Below, piece after piece: positions 62,329 through 64,000 of a stretch of DNA of 64,000 bases. The notes under the pieces were generated by a model. It was given only the letters and a program-made list of their open reading frames with translations. It made no database searches and was not told the DNA's origin. Position numbers and translations under genes: made by a program. The DNA lies in contig CAWBFQ010000006.1 of the NCBI GenBank assembly GCA_963788145.1, positions 434,001 to 498,000 on the forward strand. The letters run 5' to 3'. How positions within the stretch are numbered: the first letter of the stretch is position 1; the number at the start of each line of letters is the position of its first letter. This DNA is from UTCFX2 sp963788145 (GTDB taxonomy: Bacteria; Chloroflexota; Anaerolineae; Anaerolineales; UBA4823).

Positions 62329-63912
62329 TCAATCAAAATCCGTATCACTCAAACGGTAATGCATATCTCCAACATGAATAAACCATGGACGAGAAGCCAG
62401 TAATGCCATAATTGGACCTGGTGGGACGCGTCGAGTGACGTTAATCGCTGAATATAACTCCGTGAAATGAACGTGGCTCTGCGGGTTCAGTCGAGCCAGG
62501 TCTCTGACCGTATTGACTACTAATTTCTCGAAGGGCGGTTGGTCTTTATGCTGAGTTTTCCAAATCGGATCAAGGGCTTTCTTATCTGGGATGGCAATCG
62601 CCATGCGCTCATCCACTGGCGATGTGACAATCTGTTTCAACATAGCAAAGACCGTGCCGCCGTCTGAGCCAACCAACAGTGTGCGGATCCACTCCCGGCT
62701 TGGACGATGGTTGTCCACAAAGACGATCACTTCGCCAGGCGCTTTGCCCCGATGGACATTAATCACTGTGCCCGGTATAACGTTATGGGTGTCATACCAT
62801 TCTTCAAGCCCAAATACAAACCGTTTTTCACGTACCACCCAACCCGGAAAGCTTTGGTTTGTTTCACCATCGACCAACATGAAACGCACCCTGGGTGCTT
62901 CGTAAGCGGTTGGAAAAAGATGTTTTGTCCTGGTTGAGAGCGGGAGCGTACCAGACCTCCAATGTGGGTAGATCAGCCGGACTTCCACCTCATCCAGATT
63001 TTGGCTCTTGGTCTGGATTGGAGATAATTCGTCATCTAATGACCGCTCCAAATCCAGCATTTCATTGGTCAGAACGGAGCGGTCATAGTCCAGCTCGTGA
63101 TAGCGCAGGAAAACCGGAGGGTTGATGACCTCATCCGGCTCGAGGCGTTTAAGGTACCAAAGGGTGTCGCCAGCTGGGCCTACCTCATCAAAACGCTCAT
63201 CTTCTTGTAAAGCTAAGTCCATCGAAAACTCGAGAAGTTTTGGATTGACTTCCGATGAAAGCTCAACTTGTTCCAGAAGTGTATTTGTTGATAGTGGACC
63301 GCCTCCATCCATATCCAGGAGAGCCTCGGCAATGTTTAAATGGCCGACATTGATGTCAATCAATAATGCCCTGGGGAACCATCGGGCGGCAATCCGAACG
63401 AAATCCGGGTTTGTGATCAGGTCATCTTCCAATGCGCTCACCAGGTCTTCACCATAAACCCTTAAGACCGTTTGCACATCCAGGAAATTAAAATCGTCGA
63501 CTAGTTTTGGCGGTTCGTTCAGCTTGTGATTGGGATAATCCGCAGCAAATTCGCGTTGCATCCCGTCTTCAAAAGCCACTTGGATGACGTTAAAGTCGCC
63601 GATTTCCGGGTTCTCGCCTGGACGGATCGTGACGACTTTCCCATGCTTCCAATCAAAGGCTGGAAAGATCAAATTTTGATCGGGTTTGAAGGAAAGCTTT
63701 GGTTGGTAAAGATCGCCGCCGGACATTCGTTTGCGTTCGATATCCATCCGTCGGCGACGGATGCGCTCTTTCGCCAGCACTTCAATCAGTTCATACGATG
63801 TCAGGGGTATTTCTGTTTCCAATAAATGGTTATAAAGGAATTCGATATCCTCATCTTGAAGGTTAAAACTCTCCCAGTAATCTTCGCTCATAGAATTTGT
63901 GGCAATGCCCAT
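62329..63912 (-). CDS. Large uncharacterised protein with N-terminal HTH-like region
   Basis: 527 residues, no signal or membrane segment. The start (NLQDEDIEFLYNHLLETEIP then LTSYELIEVLAKERIRRRR) resembles a HARE-HTH/winged-helix module; the centre is acidic; the C-terminus (FTELYSAINVTRRVPPGPIM, LASRPWFIHVGDMHYRL) again looks like a winged helix. KVVTIRPGENPEIGDFNVIQ suggests a beta-barrel segment. The pattern suggests a nucleic-acid-linked protein (inference). Followed by the 144-residue gene. Confidence 0.72.
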   Translation of the reverse strand: MGIATNSMSEDYWESFNLQDEDIEFLYNHLLETEIPLTSYELIEVLAKERIRRRRMDIERKRMSGGDLYQPKLSFKPDQNLIFPAFDWKHGKVVTIRPGENPEIGDFNVIQVAFEDGMQREFAADYPNHKLNEPPKLVDDFNFLDVQTVLRVYGEDLVSALEDDLITNPDFVRIAARWFPRALLIDINVGHLNIAEALLDMDGGGPLSTNTLLEQVELSSEVNPKLLEFSMDLALQEDERFDEVGPAGDTLWYLKRLEPDEVINPPVFLRYHELDYDRSVLTNEMLDLERSLDDELSPIQTKSQNLDEVEVRLIYPHWRSGTLPLSTRTKHLFPTAYEAPRVRFMLVDGETNQSFPGWVVREKRFVFGLEEWYDTHNVIPGTVINVHRGKAPGEVIVFVDNHRPSREWIRTLLVGSDGGTVFAMLKQIVTSPVDERMAIAIPDKKALDPIWKTQHKDQPPFEKLVVNTVRDLARLNPQSHVHFTELYSAINVTRRVPPGPIMALLASRPWFIHVGDMHYRLSDTDFD

Positions 63913-64000
63913 AGATGACCTCAGAATAATTGCGATTTGCTTTGCCAGCGCAACAAAGCACCTGCCTCAGGGATTTTACCTTAAAAGCAGGCATAGTGAA

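Noticed and set aside
1..64000. CRISPR array, prophage or restriction-modification system
   Set aside because: No spaced short repeats, phage structural genes, integrase or methylase motifs were seen.

Overview
The window reads as a chromosomal segment of a bacterium with about 50% GC, most likely Chloroflexota of the Anaerolineae type. This is inferred from protein flavour: PAC2-family protein, mevalonate-type decarboxylase, many Thr/Pro-linker lipoproteins, NlpC/P60 and SH3 architectures, and an ABC/MttB gene set. There is no rRNA to confirm it; the only RNA gene seen is one tRNA-Arg(UCU). About ten otherwise intact-looking genes are split by single frameshifts, four of them within lon. Some of these are therefore probably small assembly errors rather than biology.

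Layout. 0-7 kb is housekeeping: 3' end of enolase, radC, then a leftward run of acylphosphatase, MA-like peptidase, HEAT protein, site-2 protease and a mevalonate-pathway decarboxylase. 7-13.2 kb is a cell-surface cluster (transglutaminase-like lipoprotein, small lipoprotein, M64-like metalloprotease) with an ISAs1 remnant at its end. 13.3-17.1 kb is a decay zone: a transketolase pseudogene spread over all three frames, two degenerate Rhs-repeat copies flanking an intact Imm11-like immunity gene, and an IS256-type element. 17.3-21.4 kb is a putative copper operon (Met-rich secreted protein, multicopper oxidase, response regulator, histidine kinase with a Met-rich sensor loop). 21.8-29.3 kb carries a FAD/Fe-S 2-hydroxy-acid dehydrogenase with its FadR-type regulator, a divergent DJ-1/PfpI gene with a clear promoter-operator, a binding-protein/UPF0126 channel fusion and a class V aminotransferase.

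30.4-39.6 kb is a catabolic island: FadR-type regulator, complete branched-chain-type ABC importer, non-pyrrolysine MttB-family methyltransferase, SMP-30 protein and proline racemase. It looks like uptake and breakdown of a quaternary amine such as proline betaine (inference). 41.4-45.2 kb is a leftward murein-peptide recycling operon: DppA-like peptidase, an alpha/beta-hydrolase fused to SH3 and NlpC/P60 domains, and an L-Ala-D/L-Glu-type epimerase. 45.4-47.7 kb is a second decay zone (GH10-like pseudogene cut by an IS4 remnant).

47.8-52.0 kb is an extracytoplasmic thiol-redox locus: response regulator, histidine kinase and a thioredoxin-like lipoprotein read leftward; a TlpA-like lipoprotein and CcdA read rightward. 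In the leftward thioredoxin-like gene the first cysteine of the expected CxxC motif is an in-frame TGA, followed 18 nt later by an 8-bp hairpin with a GUU loop. It is a strong candidate for a selenocysteine UxxC protein and the main novelty of the window. The locus is bounded by a 62-bp direct repeat of the 5' end of the next gene.

52-64 kb returns to housekeeping: phosphodiester glycosidase, acyl-CoA dehydrogenase, then leftward lepB, mog-like, GNAT, PHP-AlbA fusion, receiver protein, lon, hsp20, tRNA-Arg and two uncharacterised proteins.
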